Made by a program: the position numbers and the translations under genes
NCBI GenBank assembly: GCA_040752815.1
Contig: JBFMGC010000004.1
Location: 66,551 to 130,550, forward strand
DNA length: 64,000 bases
Source: Candidatus Zixiibacteriota bacterium
GTDB lineage: Bacteria > Zixibacteria > MSB-5A5 > GN15 > FEB-12
Reading direction: 5' to 3'
Notes under the pieces: model-generated
Seen by the model: only the letters and a program-made list of their open reading frames with translations
Database searches by the model: none
Told to the model about the DNA's origin: nothing
Shown here: positions 62,874 to 64,000 of the stretch, piece after piece
Layout: every line of letters begins with the position of its first letter
Position numbering within the stretch: position 1 is the stretch's first letter

Positions 62874-64000
62874 CTACACGTCCGGTGCTTCCTGTTTCCT
62901 GACCCAGCGCGAGTAAAGCAGCATCCCTAAAGCTGAGGCAATGCCGATCGCAGCGAACTGGTACCATAGTTTGTATGGGTCGTAGACGTTCCACAACAGG
63001 TCGGTGACTTCCTGGGCGGACTTACCCGTGATCTCCATTAACTTATTGACCGCGTCGGTACGTTCGACACCGGTGATCCCGAATTGCGTCTGCAGATAAT
63101 CTATGGCCAGGTTGGCTTTATCGCCGAGATTATCGTACACGTGGCCCGCGAACAGAGATCCAAACGCCCAGCCGATTCCGTTGGGAATGTTGGCGTACCC
63201 CATGTAAAGGCCCTTTTTGCCTTCGGGGGCAATCACCCCGAGGTATTCATTCATCTTGGGCGACGCCAGCATCTCGCCTACCGAGAAGAATAGGATGCCG
63301 AAGAGACAGAAGTAGCCCGACGTCGTAAACCCGGCCAGAACCAGGCCGATCGATGAAACGGCGATCCCCATCAGTATCGATGTCACCCGGCGCATGCGCG
63401 AAACCAGATACGACACCAATACGACCGCGAGCACGATCAGTCCCGAATTGATGTTGATCATCCACTCCTGGGAGATCTGCGGCGAGCGCGGCGAGTTCTG
63501 CTGCAGCATCCAGTCCGGCAAGCCAAGGTCGTGCACGACGCGACTGCTGTTGACCCAGTCGACGATAAAGTTGGGGAGCATGTCGAACAACTGCATGAAC
63601 ATGAGCCAGAAGCCGGACATGATGAGAATGAACACCAGCAATTTCAGGTTGAAGATGTTCTTCAGCGTGATCCAGAACACGTGAAACGGGTCGCCCTTCT
63701 GCACTCCGCCGGCCGGCGGATCCTTGTATGTGAAAAGCATCAGCAGATTTAGCGAGACTATCCCGGCGCACCCATAGAAAACCGCCGGCCAGGATATCCC
63801 GTATAGAAAGTGTGCCAGCGGCGGGCCGAGAAAACCGCCTATGTTTACGACCATGTAAAACGTCCCCCAACCGACCGATGAATTCTGCTTGGTCAGCGAC
63901 TGGCACATGGTGCCCTGCACGCCGGGTTTGAAAATCGCCGTGCCGAGGGCGAGCACGCAGCAGCCGATCAGGAACGGCCAGAATTCGCGCTGGGTCGCCA
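62874..64000 (-). CDS. MFS/POT-family transporter, C-terminal part
   Basis: The frame is open to the window edge, so the N-terminus is missing; 375 residues are visible. The PTR2/POT-like pattern GTAIFKPGVQGTMCQSL and FYMVVNIGGFLGPPLAHFLYG, plus about nine membrane helices, point to a proton-coupled oligopeptide or related transporter. LFAGHVYDNLG and the GLYMGYANIPNGIGWAFGSL region fit. A 60-residue cytoplasmic or periplasmic insert occurs near the end (LAIDYLQTQFGITGVERTDAVNK). Substrate uncertain. Confidence 0.78.
   Translation of the reverse strand, partial: ATQREFWPFLIGCCVLALGTAIFKPGVQGTMCQSLTKQNSSVGWGTFYMVVNIGGFLGPPLAHFLYGISWPAVFYGCAGIVSLNLLMLFTYKDPPAGGVQKGDPFHVFWITLKNIFNLKLLVFILIMSGFWLMFMQLFDMLPNFIVDWVNSSRVVHDLGLPDWMLQQNSPRSPQISQEWMININSGLIVLAVVLVSYLVSRMRRVTSILMGIAVSSIGLVLAGFTTSGYFCLFGILFFSVGEMLASPKMNEYLGVIAPEGKKGLYMGYANIPNGIGWAFGSLFAGHVYDNLGDKANLAIDYLQTQFGITGVERTDAVNKLMEITGKSAQEVTDLLWNVYDPYKLWYQFAAIGIASALGMLLYSRWVRKQEAPDV

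Overview
The window is chromosomal DNA of a Gram-negative bacterium, mostly G+C-rich. LptB, an LpoB-type lipoprotein, lipobox proteins and a TAT substrate indicate an outer membrane. Large secreted proteins end in one of two tails: a FlgD/T9SS-like sorting domain (NYPNPFNP) or a paired dockerin-like tail built on IGDVTxLIDxLFISG. From memory, this combination suits the FCB group and especially candidate phylum Zixibacteria; that placement is an inference without any marker-gene tree.

Layout. At 0-3.9 kb there is an ARPP-1 protein, an ETF-quinone oxidoreductase and an ArsC/Spx-like protein. At 4.5-8.0 kb lies a minus-strand cofactor operon pdxT-lipA-ispH-Rieske-O-methyltransferase. At 8.1-9.5 kb are a DUF5131 gene and a REP-associated tyrosine transposase bounded by inverted REP copies. 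At 9.7-12.4 kb is larE-larB-larC for the nickel-pincer cofactor, divergent from a TAT-exported DUF362 protein and a NapH/NapG-like multi-Fe-S membrane protein. At 15.3-33.2 kb are VanZ, three giant or medium surface proteins, a PP2C phosphatase, tRNA-Arg(ACG), a dockerin-tailed serine protease and the COG3014/lpoB lipoprotein pair. At 33.3-38.0 kb is a sugar-nucleotidyltransferase divergent from lptB-rpoN-glpX-hpf. At 38.5-41.7 kb are an MshEN/pseudo-receiver/DUF4388 protein and an exported amidase.

At 41.9-50.3 kb a two-component system (histidine kinase and OmpR-type regulator) faces an operon of PDZ protein, NEW3 membrane protein, ABC ATPase and two paralogous ABC permeases. The gap between them holds four TTAAC/GTAAC boxes at exact 10-bp spacing, which look like the regulator's binding site. 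This is the best candidate for an undescribed, self-contained envelope system here.

At 50.5-64 kb are a thrombospondin-3/dockerin protein, an unknown protein, a flavin reductase, gyrA with unusual residues in the quinolone pocket, an EamA transporter overlapping an unknown gene, a large BNR/dockerin protein and the 3' part of an MFS/POT transporter that runs off the window.

Intergenic DNA is rich in short palindromic repeats of at least five families, several present more than once. Near-consensus sigma-70-type promoters (TTGACA/C-16/17-TATATT) precede several surface-protein genes. No rRNA, CRISPR array, integrase or prophage was seen. All family assignments were made by reading the translations and motifs; no database search was run.
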